Assembly (NCBI GenBank): GCA_019456145.1
Contig: VRUL01000009.1
Span: 62,001 to 126,000, forward strand
Reading direction: 5' to 3'
DNA from: Planctomycetota bacterium
GTDB lineage: Bacteria; Planctomycetota; Phycisphaerae; Sedimentisphaerales; Anaerobacaceae
Length of the DNA: 64,000 bases
A program made the position numbers and the translations under genes. Below, in pieces: positions 35,796 through 45,403 of this stretch; positions within the stretch are counted from its first letter, which is position 1; each line of letters opens with the position of its first letter. The notes under the pieces were generated by a model that was not told where the DNA came from, made no database searches, and saw nothing but the letters and a program-made list of their open reading frames with translations.

Positions 35796-37496
35796 ATGAA
35801 TACAGATAATTCTACAACCAGGCTCGACTTTATCCGGGCGATTGTCGCCGAAGACACTAAAACCAAGAAATGGGACGCCCGGGTCGTTACGAGATTTCCA
35901 CCTGAGCCGAACGGCTATCTGCATATCGGACACGCCAAGAGTATCTGCCTTAATTTCGGTATCGCAGCCGAAAACAAGGGCGGCCTCTGCAATCTTAGAT
36001 TCGATGATACCAATCCAACCAAAGAGGAAGGTGAATACGTCGAAGCTATCAAAGAAGACGTTCGATGGCTTGGATTCGACTGGGCGGACCGGCTTTACTT
36101 TGGGTCGGATTATTTCGAGCAAATGTACGAGTGCGCTGTCGGGCTTATCAAAGCAGGCAAAGCGTATGTTTGCGATCTTGACCCGGAACAGATGAGAGAG
36201 TATCGCGGTACCCTGACCAAGCCGGGAAAGAATTGTCCCTATCGTGACCGTAGCGTCGATGAAAACCTCGATTTGTTCGAGCGGATGCGGGCAGGCGAAT
36301 TCGAGCAAGGTTTCCGTGTCCTTCGGGCCAAAATTGACATGGCATCTGGAAACCTGAATATGCGGGACCCGGTTATGTATCGCATTTTGCACGCAGAACA
36401 TCACCGCACAGGCGATAAGTGGTGCATCTATCCGACTTATGACTGGGCCCACGGTCTTGAAGATTCCATCGAAAAGATTACTCACTCGATCTGTACGCTG
36501 GAATTTGAGAATCATCGGCCGTTGTACGACTGGTTCCTTGATGAATTGGACGTTTATCATCCACAGCAGATTGAGTTCGCCCGTCTTAATTTAAGCTACA
36601 CTGTTATGAGCAAGCGCAAGCTCCAGCAGTTGGTGCAGGATGGTCTGGTCAGCGGATGGGACGACCCGCGGATGCCGAGCATCTGCGGTCTGAGGCGCCG
36701 CGGCTATACGCCCGGTTCCATCCGAAACTTCTGCAAACGTATCGGGATCAACAAGTTCAACAGCACCGTTGATATTGCTTTATTGGAACATTGTTTGCGA
36801 GGAGACCTAAACAAAACCTCTCCCCGCGTGATGGCCGTACTTAGGCCCCTCAAAGTCATCATCGACAATTATCCGCAGGACCAGGTCGAAGAGCTGGAGG
36901 CCGTGAACAATCCGGAGGACGCAAGCGCCGGCACGCGGAAGGTACCTTTTTCACGTGAGCTTTATATCGAACAGGAAGATTTTATGGCGGAACCGCCGAA
37001 AAAGTTCTACCGCTTGGCGCCCGGCCGTGAGGTCAGACTGCGATACGCGTATTTCATCACCTGTACAGATGTAGTTAAGGATGCCGGCGGCCAAATCATT
37101 GAGCTGCACTGCACTTACGACCCTGCGACACGGGGCGGGGATGCACCGGACGGACGCAAGGTAAAGTCAACGCTGCACTGGGTTTCGGCTGCCCATGCGC
37201 TAGAGGCTGAAGCGCGATTGTATGACCATCTGTTCAGCAAAGAGAACCCGGATGATGTTGCTGAAGGTGAGGATTTCAAATCCAATCTGAATCCGAACTC
37301 GTTGCAAAAACTATCTTCGTGTCGTGTTGAGCCGTCTTTAGGCCAGGCAAAACCGGGCCAGCGATACCAATTCGAGAGGCTGGGTTATTTCTGCGTTGAC
37401 ACGGATAGCTCCGAAGGAAAGCTAATATTCAATCGCACCGTAACACTTCGCGACACGTGGGCTAAAATCCAAAAAGCTCAGAAGAAAAAAAGGTAA
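35796..37496 (+). CDS. glnS: Glutaminyl-tRNA synthetase
   Basis: 566 residues. Charges tRNA-Gln with glutamine in the cytoplasm. Class I motifs: HIGH at 43-46 (in [17 protein letters not shown]) and the KMSKS-like VMSKRKL. The C-terminal beta-barrel anticodon-binding region is present ([30 protein letters not shown]). A genuine GlnRS is restricted to some bacterial groups, planctomycetes among them. It is transcribed from the promoter at 35723 and converges on trpC. Confidence 0.96.
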   Translation: MNTDNSTTRLDFIRAIVAEDTKTKKWDARVVTRFPPEPNGYLHIGHAKSICLNFGIAAENKGGLCNLRFDDTNPTKEEGEYVEAIKEDVRWLGFDWADRLYFGSDYFEQMYECAVGLIKAGKAYVCDLDPEQMREYRGTLTKPGKNCPYRDRSVDENLDLFERMRAGEFEQGFRVLRAKIDMASGNLNMRDPVMYRILHAEHHRTGDKWCIYPTYDWAHGLEDSIEKITHSICTLEFENHRPLYDWFLDELDVYHPQQIEFARLNLSYTVMSKRKLQQLVQDGLVSGWDDPRMPSICGLRRRGYTPGSIRNFCKRIGINKFNSTVDIALLEHCLRGDLNKTSPRVMAVLRPLKVIIDNYPQDQVEELEAVNNPEDASAGTRKVPFSRELYIEQEDFMAEPPKKFYRLAPGREVRLRYAYFITCTDVVKDAGGQIIELHCTYDPATRGGDAPDGRKVKSTLHWVSAAHALEAEARLYDHLFSKENPDDVAEGEDFKSNLNPNSLQKLSSCRVEPSLGQAKPGQRYQFERLGYFCVDTDSSEGKLIFNRTVTLRDTWAKIQKAQKKKR

Positions 37497-37507
37497 TCGG
37501 TTAGCTT

Positions 37508-38311
37508 TCAGCCGAACAGCTCGGTGAATTTTTCTTCTATATCAGCGCTGGCGCACAGCACCCGGCCAATCAGGACCGCGCTTACTCCGACGGACTTTAG
37601 CTTCTCGACGTCGGTTCGTGTTTTTATTCCGCTCTCGGCAACAAGTTCGTTTTTGTTATCGAATAGTTCGGCCAATCGGCTGACCGTGTTCAAATCCACT
37701 TCCATCGTGGCCAGGTCTCGATTATTTATTCCGAGGACGCTGTAACCTTTCTTGGGAAAGCCTATCAGGCTGCGAACGGCAAGCAGCGTATCGGCCTGGT
37801 GGATTTCAAGAAGGACCGTTAGGGTCAGCTCGGCTGCGGTTATCATCAAGTCCATAAGTTCGCCGGGTTTTAGCGCTTCTGCTATTAATAGTATCGCATC
37901 GGCACCGGCTGCACGTGATTCGTAGACCTGCCAGCGGTCGATGATAAAATCCTTTCGCAAAACAGGTAAATCCACCGCATCACTTATCTGCTTTATGTAT
38001 TCGAGCCGGCCTTGAAAATATTTTTCATCGGTCAGAACACTAATTGCATCGGCACCGCATTTCTTGTAGGTCTGTGCAATCGCTACGGGATCAAAATCCT
38101 TACGAATAACTCCAGCCGACGGCGAAGCCTTTTTGACTTCCGCGATAACGTTTATGCCGCGCCTGTTGCGCTTGGTGACAGCTTTGTAGAAATTGCGGCA
38201 CTTCGGCAAAGAGTGAACCTGTTCTTGAAGCTGCTCTAAGCTCACTTGAGATTTGCGAAGTTCGACCTCCGCTTTTTTATCCGCGATGATTTTGTCTAAT
38301 ATATTCGCCAA
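37508..38311 (-). CDS. trpC: Indole-3-glycerol phosphate synthase
   Basis: 267 residues, a single-domain enzyme. Catalyses the ring closure of 1-(2-carboxyphenylamino)-1-deoxyribulose 5-phosphate in tryptophan synthesis. Recognised by NVIAEVKKASPSAGVIRKDFDP, VLRKDFIIDRWQVYESRAAG and AVLIGRVLC. Other trp genes are not next to it. It follows the DUF1844 gene by 66 bases on the same strand. Confidence 0.96.
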   Translation of the reverse strand: MANILDKIIADKKAEVELRKSQVSLEQLQEQVHSLPKCRNFYKAVTKRNRRGINVIAEVKKASPSAGVIRKDFDPVAIAQTYKKCGADAISVLTDEKYFQGRLEYIKQISDAVDLPVLRKDFIIDRWQVYESRAAGADAILLIAEALKPGELMDLMITAAELTLTVLLEIHQADTLLAVRSLIGFPKKGYSVLGINNRDLATMEVDLNTVSRLAELFDNKNELVAESGIKTRTDVEKLKSVGVSAVLIGRVLCASADIEEKFTELFG

Positions 38312-38377
38312 TACGGTTTATCCGGTTAGTGAGCTCTCTTTTTGTATCATATTTATGTCATATTATTACCCCGTTAC

Positions 38378-38788
38378 TCATTGAGTCTGGGGTGGGACTT
38401 GTTCTGCGACCTCAACGTAGGCCATACGAACCTGGTTAAGTGTATTTTCAAGGACTTTCTTTTCCTCTTCTGTTAAGTTACCTTTGGTTTTGGCCTCGAG
38501 GGTTTCGAGCATATCGACGTTGTACTTTGCGAGTTCCAGGTCCGGCTCTTTTTTATCCTCGTCTTTGACCTGGAGCAGCCCCATGGCAAAAAATGCCTGT
38601 GTAGTTAACATGCTTATCAGCGCCGCAAAATTGCCTGTTGGCAAAGGCCCACGATGAGGTTGTTCTTCAACTATTTTCTTTTTTTCTTCTTCTTCCTGGG
38701 CTGCTAATATCTCTTTTTCTCTTTGGGCTTCCTTTTTCCAGTCTTCGTCAATGATAATTTTTTTCTCTTCTTTTTTTTCTTCAACCAT
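38378..38788 (-). CDS. DUF1844 protein
   Basis: 136 residues. Start at 38788 is preferred over 38803 because GGGAG is correctly spaced. The first 50 residues are charged and rich in Lys/Glu. Then comes NFAALISMLTTQAFFAMGLL, the DUF1844 hallmark, and a helical C terminus. The family is widespread and of unknown function. It lies between smpB and trpC. Confidence 0.9.
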   Translation of the reverse strand: MVEEKKEEKKIIIDEDWKKEAQREKEILAAQEEEEKKKIVEEQPHRGPLPTGNFAALISMLTTQAFFAMGLLQVKDEDKKEPDLELAKYNVDMLETLEAKTKGNLTEEEKKVLENTLNQVRMAYVEVAEQVPPQTQ

Positions 38789-38891
38789 TCTAAAAACTCC
38801 CATCTTTTACTTTGTATATCTTATTGCAAAGTGTCATTTGTGCCTCTTTTGTCATTGCTTCAAAAGCGGGAACCCACTTTTTCGGTTTCAA

Positions 38892-39377
38892 TTATCTGCG
38901 ATATTTTTTCATACTTCTGTCCATGTCTCGCCTTTGGTCACGCTCGGCGATGGCTTTTCGTTTGTCGTATTGTCTTTTGCCTCTGGCCAGCGCCAGCTCT
39001 AACTTTGCAAAGCCCCTGTCATTGAAGTATAGCCGCAGTGGCACGAGAGTGAAGCCCCGCTGCTCAAGCTTTACTCTTATCTTGTAGATTTCGGCTTTGT
39101 GCAGCAATAGTTTTCTATTTCTGGTCGGCTCATGGTTTATGCCGCCGGCCTGTTGATACTGGGCTATAGTAGCACCAACGAGCCAGCATTGCTCGTCTAA
39201 AATCCTGGCGTATGAACCGTCAAGGTCGGCCCGGCCGGCCCGCAGAGATTTAACCTCGGAGCCCAATAGTTTGAGCCCGGCCTCGAACTTCTCGATAAGT
39301 TCAAAATTCCGATAGGCCTTTTTATTAACTGCACTTGGAGGCTGCGAGCGCTTGTCTTTGTCAGATTTTGCTGCCAT
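38892..39377 (-). CDS. smpB: SsrA-binding protein
   Basis: 161 residues. ATG 39377 is chosen because GGGGA lies immediately upstream. Binds tmRNA and helps rescue stalled ribosomes. Recognised by NFELIEKFEAGLKLLGSEVKS, the KAEI(Y)KI-type segment, GFTLVPLRLYF and LALARGKRQYDKR, with a basic C-terminal tail. The usual tmRNA gene was not recognised nearby. It lies 83 bases after the third sulfatase and 103 before DUF1844. Confidence 0.95.
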   Translation of the reverse strand: MAAKSDKDKRSQPPSAVNKKAYRNFELIEKFEAGLKLLGSEVKSLRAGRADLDGSYARILDEQCWLVGATIAQYQQAGGINHEPTRNRKLLLHKAEIYKIRVKLEQRGFTLVPLRLYFNDRGFAKLELALARGKRQYDKRKAIAERDQRRDMDRSMKKYRR

Positions 39378-39460
39378 TTCCCCTATAATATCGAGGCGGC
39401 AGCGATTTTGCAAGAGCACAGGCCCGGAGCTTTCGGTTTGAGCCGGGCAATTGAACTAAC

Positions 39461-40912
39461 TTATATTCGGCCAGGCGGTCGTCTGCCTTTTCCGGTCATT
39501 TTCTTTTTTGAGTCGCCGATATCATCACGCATCCTGTCAGCCAGGCTTAAAAGCCGCTCGACCACTTCCGGATGTTCAGCGGAAACATCGTGTTGCTCAC
39601 CGATATCATTTGTAAGGTCAAATAAAGCCATGCCGATTTTGCCCTGTTCGTATTTGACGGGCATACCGCCAGTACCGCCTTTGCGCCCGGCCAATGTGCG
39701 GTAACCGTGGGGAAGGTGAAGTTTCCACTTGCCGCTGCGCACCGCCTCAAGTGCCCAGCCGCGGTAGTAGAACAACGCTTCATGTGGGCTCTTTGCGCCA
39801 CGCTGGCCCGACATCAGCGGCCAGATATCTTTTCCGTCGATACGGTGTGTCGGCAGCTTTGCTCCTGCCAGGTTTGCAAATGTTGGCAGGATGTCCATTG
39901 CAGAGACTGGTTCTTTGCAGACCTGGACAGGGGGGATTGTGCCCGACCAACGCATGATTGTCGGTTCACGCTGGCCCCCGTCGAATGTGGTCCCTTTGCC
40001 CTCGCGAAGCGGTTTTGCTGAGCCGCCATGGTCGCCGTAGCTCAGCCACGGCCCATTGTCCGACGTGAATATCACCAACGTTCGCTTATCAATTCCCAGC
40101 CGTTCGAGCGTCGATAGAATCTGTCCAACGGACCAGTCAATTTCCATTATAACATCGCCGTAGAGCCCCTGCTTGGATTTACCCTTAAACTTGTCCGAGA
40201 CATATAGCGGTACGTGTGCCATCGAATGCGGCAGATAAAGGAAAAACGGCCGGTTCTTATTGGTCTCGATAAACTTAACAGCCCGCTCGGTATACCATGT
40301 TGTTAGTTTTGTCTGGTCGGGATTGTATTCGAGTATCTTTTCGCCTTCGATAAGCGGTAGATCGGGGAAGCTCTTATTGGTCGGGTGATTCGGCCACATA
40401 TCGTTCGAGTAAGGCAGACCGAAGTAATCGTCGAAGCCGTGGCGTGTGGGCAGGAATTGGGGATGATGTCCCAGGTGCCATTTACCATAACACGCCGTGG
40501 CATAACCACGGGGCTTGAGAATTTCAGCAATCGTTTGTTCCTCACTGTTGATGCCGATTTCCGCTTTTGGGCCGATTACATAAGGCAGGCCCACGCGTTG
40601 CGGATAGCAGCCGGTCATCAGCGCCGCACGAGAAGGGGTGCACGACGCAGCAGCGGCATAGAAATCTGTGAAGCGCACGCCCTCGGCTGCCATGCGGTCC
40701 AGATTGGGTGTTTTGAAGTCCTTCGCCCCGAAACAACCGACATCGGCGTAACCCTGGTCATCAGTGAAAATGATAACAAAGTTCGGCTTGTCCATAGACC
40801 CCTTCCCGGAAACCCGCCTGGTTGAACCGACACAGCCCGGCATCGTCAGCGCTGCGGCACCCAGGCCTACGGCTTTCAAAAAATCACGACGTGTATAATT
40901 ACTTGTACTCAT
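39461..40912 (-). CDS. Tat-exported lipoprotein sulfatase (S1 family)
   Basis: 483 residues. The leader TRRDFLKAVGLGAAALTMPGC combines a Tat motif with a lipobox, so the mature protein is probably a lipoprotein at Cys27. The metal-binding FTDDQGYADVGCFG (Asp51, Asp52) and the formylglycine site CTPSR (Cys91) define a S1 sulfatase; other conserved pieces are KWHLG and SDNGP. It would hydrolyse sulfate esters on a polysaccharide after Cys91 is converted to formylglycine. Third gene of a three-sulfatase run, ending 83 bases before smpB. Confidence 0.93.
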   Translation of the reverse strand: MSTSNYTRRDFLKAVGLGAAALTMPGCVGSTRRVSGKGSMDKPNFVIIFTDDQGYADVGCFGAKDFKTPNLDRMAAEGVRFTDFYAAAASCTPSRAALMTGCYPQRVGLPYVIGPKAEIGINSEEQTIAEILKPRGYATACYGKWHLGHHPQFLPTRHGFDDYFGLPYSNDMWPNHPTNKSFPDLPLIEGEKILEYNPDQTKLTTWYTERAVKFIETNKNRPFFLYLPHSMAHVPLYVSDKFKGKSKQGLYGDVIMEIDWSVGQILSTLERLGIDKRTLVIFTSDNGPWLSYGDHGGSAKPLREGKGTTFDGGQREPTIMRWSGTIPPVQVCKEPVSAMDILPTFANLAGAKLPTHRIDGKDIWPLMSGQRGAKSPHEALFYYRGWALEAVRSGKWKLHLPHGYRTLAGRKGGTGGMPVKYEQGKIGMALFDLTNDIGEQHDVSAEHPEVVERLLSLADRMRDDIGDSKKKMTGKGRRPPGRI

Positions 40913-40964
40913 ATCCTTTTTCTCCCGTTAAGTGCGAGTTCTTCCGGTTGTTCATGAAGGGCTT

Positions 40965-42497
40965 TTAGAGCGGCCGGCTATAGCCCTGCTTTTTATACTT
41001 TTCAAGCAGGTTTGTCAGACGCTCCACGATTTCAGGATGTTTTTCCCACAAGTCATTTTTTTCATAAGGATCATCGGCCAGATTATACAACTGTCCGGGG
41101 CTGCCCTCTTTGGGGCCGGTGCCTCCGGGTTCTACCCATCCGCCTGAGCTTTTTGTTCCAAGGATTAGCTTCCAATGGCCTTGTCTAATACTGAACACTC
41201 CAAAACAGGAATGGAGTACAATTGCATCGCGGATCGGCTTGTCGGATTTTTCTCCAAGCAGCGCAGACAAAATATTGTAACTGTCCTGCCCGGCGTCATC
41301 AGGCAGCCTGGTCCCAACGATGGCTGAACAAGTCGCTATCAAATCTGTCAGACATATTACCTCCCGGCTGGTTGTATCAGGTTTAATCCTGCCCGGCCAG
41401 CGAGCGATAAATGGTATCCGATGCCCACCCTCCCAGATATGTGATTTGTAACCGCGCCATTGGCCGGCAGAGGCGTGTCCTTTTTTACCGATACGAGGCC
41501 CGTTATCACTTGTAACAATAACCAGAGTATTATCTGTAAGCTTCAATCTGTCTAACATATCAAGCACCTGGCCAACGCACCAATCCGCCAGAAGCACCAT
41601 GTCACCTCGGGCCCCGGTTTTACTTTTTCCTTTAACGAAGTCCGGCGGCAGCCACGGCGCGTGCGGTGTCGAAAGTGCCAAGTAAATGAAAAACGGGTTG
41701 TTCTTATCCGAATCTTCATGCTGCTCAAGAAATTCCCTGGTCTTTTCAACATAAGTCGGGTCAACATTTTCGTTTGACCAGCCGGGCACCATTGGTCCCG
41801 GGCGGCTGCCGGTTGTTACTACGGGGCCTTCCCGGGCCATGGTTTCTGTTGGTTGGGCGGTACATTTGCCGTTTTCAATAAACACATACGGCTGGTCTAC
41901 CGTTGAACAGGCGGCGGTAATAAATGAGTAATCAAAGCCATGCTCTTTTGGCCCATCGGTAATCGGTTTGTTGAAATCGACTCGCTGGGCATCTCTGGGA
42001 CTATTTATAGCTCCGCCATCCTTTGATTGCCAGCCAACTCCAAGATGCCACTTGCCAATGCAGGCCGTATGATAGCTGTGCTTTTTAAGCAGCTCGGCAA
42101 CAGTGATTTGCTCGCGTGAAATTAATGGCTGGGAGTATCCACTCAAAACATTGCGTTTGAGACGGGTGCGCCAGGAATATCTACCTGTCAAGACGCCATA
42201 ACGAGTTGGGCTGCACACTGCCGATGGCGAATGGGCATCTGTGAAACTAACACTTTGGCTTGCGAACCGGTCTACATTCGGTGTAGGAATCTTTGAATCC
42301 TTATTATAGCAGCTAAAGTCCCCATAGCCGAGGTCGTCGGCCATGATGAAGATAATGTTGGGCAGCTTTTGGGCGGACGCTTTTCCCATTAGCCGCTGCG
42401 TGCCGCTTGTACAGCCCGGAATTGAAGACGCCGCACAAACACCGACTGCTTTGAGGAAGTCACGTCTGGTAAGGTACATGTTCATATTGCCCTTCAT
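40965..42497 (-). CDS. Tat-exported lipoprotein sulfatase (S1 family)
   Basis: 510 residues. In-frame ATGs at 42497, 42485 and 42479 all precede TRRDFLKAVGVCAASSIPGC; the exact start is uncertain. This again joins a Tat motif and a lipobox. Metal-binding Asp54-Asp55 (MADDLGYGDFSCYN) and the formylglycine site CSPTR (Cys95) are present, with KWHLGVGW and TSDNGPR. Starts six bases after the preceding sulfatase stop, so clearly co-transcribed. The substrate may differ from its neighbours. Confidence 0.93.
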   Translation of the reverse strand: MKGNMNMYLTRRDFLKAVGVCAASSIPGCTSGTQRLMGKASAQKLPNIIFIMADDLGYGDFSCYNKDSKIPTPNVDRFASQSVSFTDAHSPSAVCSPTRYGVLTGRYSWRTRLKRNVLSGYSQPLISREQITVAELLKKHSYHTACIGKWHLGVGWQSKDGGAINSPRDAQRVDFNKPITDGPKEHGFDYSFITAACSTVDQPYVFIENGKCTAQPTETMAREGPVVTTGSRPGPMVPGWSNENVDPTYVEKTREFLEQHEDSDKNNPFFIYLALSTPHAPWLPPDFVKGKSKTGARGDMVLLADWCVGQVLDMLDRLKLTDNTLVIVTSDNGPRIGKKGHASAGQWRGYKSHIWEGGHRIPFIARWPGRIKPDTTSREVICLTDLIATCSAIVGTRLPDDAGQDSYNILSALLGEKSDKPIRDAIVLHSCFGVFSIRQGHWKLILGTKSSGGWVEPGGTGPKEGSPGQLYNLADDPYEKNDLWEKHPEIVERLTNLLEKYKKQGYSRPL

Positions 42498-42503
42498 ATC
42501 TTA

Positions 42504-44222
42504 TCACTTTTTCTTAGGTTTTCTTACAGGCCAGGGTTGGACACCGCATCGAGCGGCCCAACTTTCATAGAGGCCCTTTAACTGTTGGACTTTCCGCGGA
42601 TGCTTTTGAGCCAGGTTATTTAATTCTGTACGGTCGGCCTTGAGGTCATACAGCTCCCATCCGCCCGGATGTCTGGAGACGAGCTTCCACTTGCCTTTGC
42701 GCACCGCGCGGTTGCCTTCATGCTCCCAGTAGAGCGCTTCGCGTTCAATCTGTTTGTTGTCGAAGGCCGGTGCAAGGCTCTTACCTTCTGCCGGCGTGAT
42801 TTTATGGTCCTTATATTGCCCCGGATACTTTGCATCGGCGACATCCACACATGTTGCCATAATATCGACGAGATGACCGGGCTGATGGCGCAGCTTTCCG
42901 CGCGCTTTGATACGCGCCGGCCAGTGTGCGATTAAAGGCGTTGAGATGCCCCCCTCATGCACCCAGTGCTTGTATAGGCGAAACGGCGTGTTGCTGGCAT
43001 TTGCCCAGGGTCTGCCATAAGCGACATAGGTATCGGCCGGGCCGGGCATCACTCCCTCGCCCGTGCGAACCGGGCGACCGTCACGCGTGACCTTCGGCTG
43101 CATATTGCGCTGCAATTGGTTTTTATCCATCGGTTTTAAGACAACCTTTTTGGACGGATCCGGCCTGACCGGGCCCCGGCTGCCGTATTCTTCGGCGCAA
43201 CCACCGTTGTCGGCCAGGAAGAAGATCAATGTGTTTTCGAGATTCCCGGTTTTTTTCAATTCTGAAACGATTCGTCCTATACCCTGGTCCATACAATCTA
43301 CCATCGCCGCGTATACTTCCATCCGCCGGGCATTCCACTTCTTGTTATTGGCCTGCCCCCACGCAGGGACATGTGAATCACGTTCCGTAATTTTCCATTT
43401 ATCCTGGACAATTCCCATTTTGATCATGCGCTTGTGGCGTTCTGCTCGCAGCTCGTCCCAGCCCTTATCATACCGTCCCTTATATCGGGCGATGTCTTCG
43501 GGCAGGGCGTGCATTGGCCAGTGTGGTGAGGTGAAGGCCACGTACATAAAGAACGGTTTGTCCCCACTGCGGGATTTATGCTCTTGGACGAACCTGGCAG
43601 CGTTGTCGCTGATGGCATTGGTATAGTAGAAATCATCGCTGTCCGGCGGGATCTGCGTATTGTCGCGGGTCAACGAGCAGGGGTCGTAGAAACTGCCTGC
43701 CCCGTGGATAGTTCCGAAGAAGCGGTCAAATCCCCGCTGGCGTGGCCAATTGTGCTTGGGACCATCCGGCCCGACGTGTTTGGTCACGTGCCACTTGCCG
43801 GACATATACGTGCTGTATCCTGCTTCTTTGAGCACCTCAGCGATGGTCATACAGCGATTGTTAAGGTCGCCGCGATAGCCGTCATGACCTTTATCGCCCA
43901 TCATATGACCGACACCTGCCTGGTGCTGGTAGAGCCCGCTCATCAGTGAGGCCCTGGTGGGGCAGCAGCGGGCAGTGTTATAGAATTGCGTAAAGCGAAG
44001 ACCGCTGGAAGCAAGCCGGTCAAGGTTGGGGGTACGGATTTCACTGCCGTAGCAGCCGATGTCTGAATACCCCATGTCATCTGCCATAATCAGCACAATG
44101 TTCGGCGGTTTGCCCTTTACGGCGCGCCCCTGAAAAGCACTTGCGCATCCGGGCAGTGACAGTGACGCTGCACCTAACCCCGCAGCTTTGATAAAATCTC
44201 TTCGGTTCACTTCAAATTTCAT
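42504..44222 (-). CDS. Tat-exported lipoprotein sulfatase (S1 family)
   Basis: 572 residues from ATG 44222, which has a GGAGG site a few bases upstream (an earlier in-frame ATG at 44294 is ignored). The leader NRRDFIKAAGLGAASLSLPGC is a Tat motif plus lipobox. Metal site MADDMGYSDIGCYG (Asp48, Asp49) and formylglycine motif CCPTR (Cys86) mark S1. The usual KWHVTKHVG segment is present. First gene of the sulfatase run. No formylglycine-generating enzyme is encoded beside it. Confidence 0.93.
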   Translation of the reverse strand: MKFEVNRRDFIKAAGLGAASLSLPGCASAFQGRAVKGKPPNIVLIMADDMGYSDIGCYGSEIRTPNLDRLASSGLRFTQFYNTARCCPTRASLMSGLYQHQAGVGHMMGDKGHDGYRGDLNNRCMTIAEVLKEAGYSTYMSGKWHVTKHVGPDGPKHNWPRQRGFDRFFGTIHGAGSFYDPCSLTRDNTQIPPDSDDFYYTNAISDNAARFVQEHKSRSGDKPFFMYVAFTSPHWPMHALPEDIARYKGRYDKGWDELRAERHKRMIKMGIVQDKWKITERDSHVPAWGQANNKKWNARRMEVYAAMVDCMDQGIGRIVSELKKTGNLENTLIFFLADNGGCAEEYGSRGPVRPDPSKKVVLKPMDKNQLQRNMQPKVTRDGRPVRTGEGVMPGPADTYVAYGRPWANASNTPFRLYKHWVHEGGISTPLIAHWPARIKARGKLRHQPGHLVDIMATCVDVADAKYPGQYKDHKITPAEGKSLAPAFDNKQIEREALYWEHEGNRAVRKGKWKLVSRHPGGWELYDLKADRTELNNLAQKHPRKVQQLKGLYESWAARCGVQPWPVRKPKKK

Positions 44223-44316
44223 AAAAGAACACCTCCAGTTATATTTCAGTTTCCCATCTTGCAGTAAGTTGCAAAATGGGGCCCTGTTAAACATTCATAT
44301 TGAGCGGTCCCCGTTA

Positions 44317-44658
44317 CTACTTATGGAGCAGCCACTGGTGAATAAATGCTGCGATAAGCCAGACCGCAAAGCTGGCGCAAAGCACAATCCAAAGGGACAG
44401 GTGCTTACGAAAGCATATAAAAGCCGTAAGGAAAAACAAAATACTTGGCAAAATCCCCCACAGAGCACCTTTAGTGTAATCGTTCATCAGGTTGAAATTG
44501 TCCGGATTGTCTGTGTAAAGCCAGACAAGCACAATAAGACCGGTCAGCGGCATTACCGCAACCAGCCCGGCCAGTGTCGGAAGCTTTCGCCCTATCTGCG
44601 TACAAAAAACAATGACGCTGACGCTAATCAATAGCTTGATAACATCGGATACACGCAT
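44317..44658 (-). CDS. DUF3147 membrane protein
   Basis: 113 residues with about four membrane helices (ISVSVIVFCTQIGRKLPTLA, VMPLTGLIVLVWLY, ILPSILFFLTAFICF, IVLCASFAVWLIAA). The pattern fits DUF3147, a small inner-membrane family of unknown function. It lies 30 bases downstream of the DUF4870 gene on the same strand. Confidence 0.8.
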   Translation of the reverse strand: MRVSDVIKLLISVSVIVFCTQIGRKLPTLAGLVAVMPLTGLIVLVWLYTDNPDNFNLMNDYTKGALWGILPSILFFLTAFICFRKHLSLWIVLCASFAVWLIAAFIHQWLLHK

Positions 44659-44688
44659 TTCGTATATGATTTTCGTGTCGTCGAATGT

Positions 44689-45282
44689 CTATTTAATAAA
44701 TCTGATGCACAGCGGATAGCGGTAGTGGAAGCCATTATTGGCCTTAATTCCCGCAATTATTAAAAAGACGATGTCGAAAATGATCACTACTGGGATTAAG
44801 AAAGCTCCGAGCACGCAAAAGATAAGAATACCTGCCACGAGTATGTAGATCAGTATCGAAATCTGGAAGTTTAACGCCTCCTTGCCCTGCTCATCAACAA
44901 ATGGGAAATCGTCTTTCTTTATCTGCCAGAGTATTAATGCTCCGATTGCACCGCCGAAAAGAGGAACAACAGGCAATAAAGCAGCAAGACCAACAAGGTG
45001 ACAGAACATCGCCCACATACGGGCGTCTTTATTCACTTCTTTGCTCACCTCGGTCGGCTGGACACTTACAGGCGGTTCGGCACTGGTGGGTGGTTCAGCG
45101 CTTGCAGGCGGTTCGGTGCTTGCCGGTGGTTCAGCACTTGCGGGTGGTTCAGGACTTATGGGCGGTTCAGTGCTTGCAGGTGGTTCGGGACTTGCAGGTG
45201 GCTCGGGACTTGCAGGTGGCTCGGGACTAATTTCACTACCCGGGGTTTCCGGGATTTCCGGGGTTTCATTTATTTCTGTCAT
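44689..45282 (-). CDS. DUF4870 membrane protein with Pro-rich repeat arm
   Basis: 197 residues. Residues about 10-78 form a repeat of SPEPPA/SAEPPT-type pentapeptides (roughly twelve), encoded by a 15-bp repeat at about 45060-45235. The rest is a DUF4870/TIGR-type membrane domain (MFCHLVGLAALLPV, IGALILWQIKKDDFPFVDEQ, ILIYILVAGILIFCVL). The arm is likely flexible and surface or cytosolic. Function unknown. Confidence 0.8.
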   Translation of the reverse strand: MTEINETPEIPETPGSEISPEPPASPEPPASPEPPASTEPPISPEPPASAEPPASTEPPASAEPPTSAEPPVSVQPTEVSKEVNKDARMWAMFCHLVGLAALLPVVPLFGGAIGALILWQIKKDDFPFVDEQGKEALNFQISILIYILVAGILIFCVLGAFLIPVVIIFDIVFLIIAGIKANNGFHYRYPLCIRFIK

Positions 45283-45403
45283 AAGTAACTCCCTTCCAAA
45301 TAAGTTAAATTTGACTCAACAAACCGGTTCTTCTTTTAACAAAGACCGGACAAAAGGTCAAGAACAAAATATGTCTTGTCCAACTCGATTTTCAAACCTC
45401 ACT

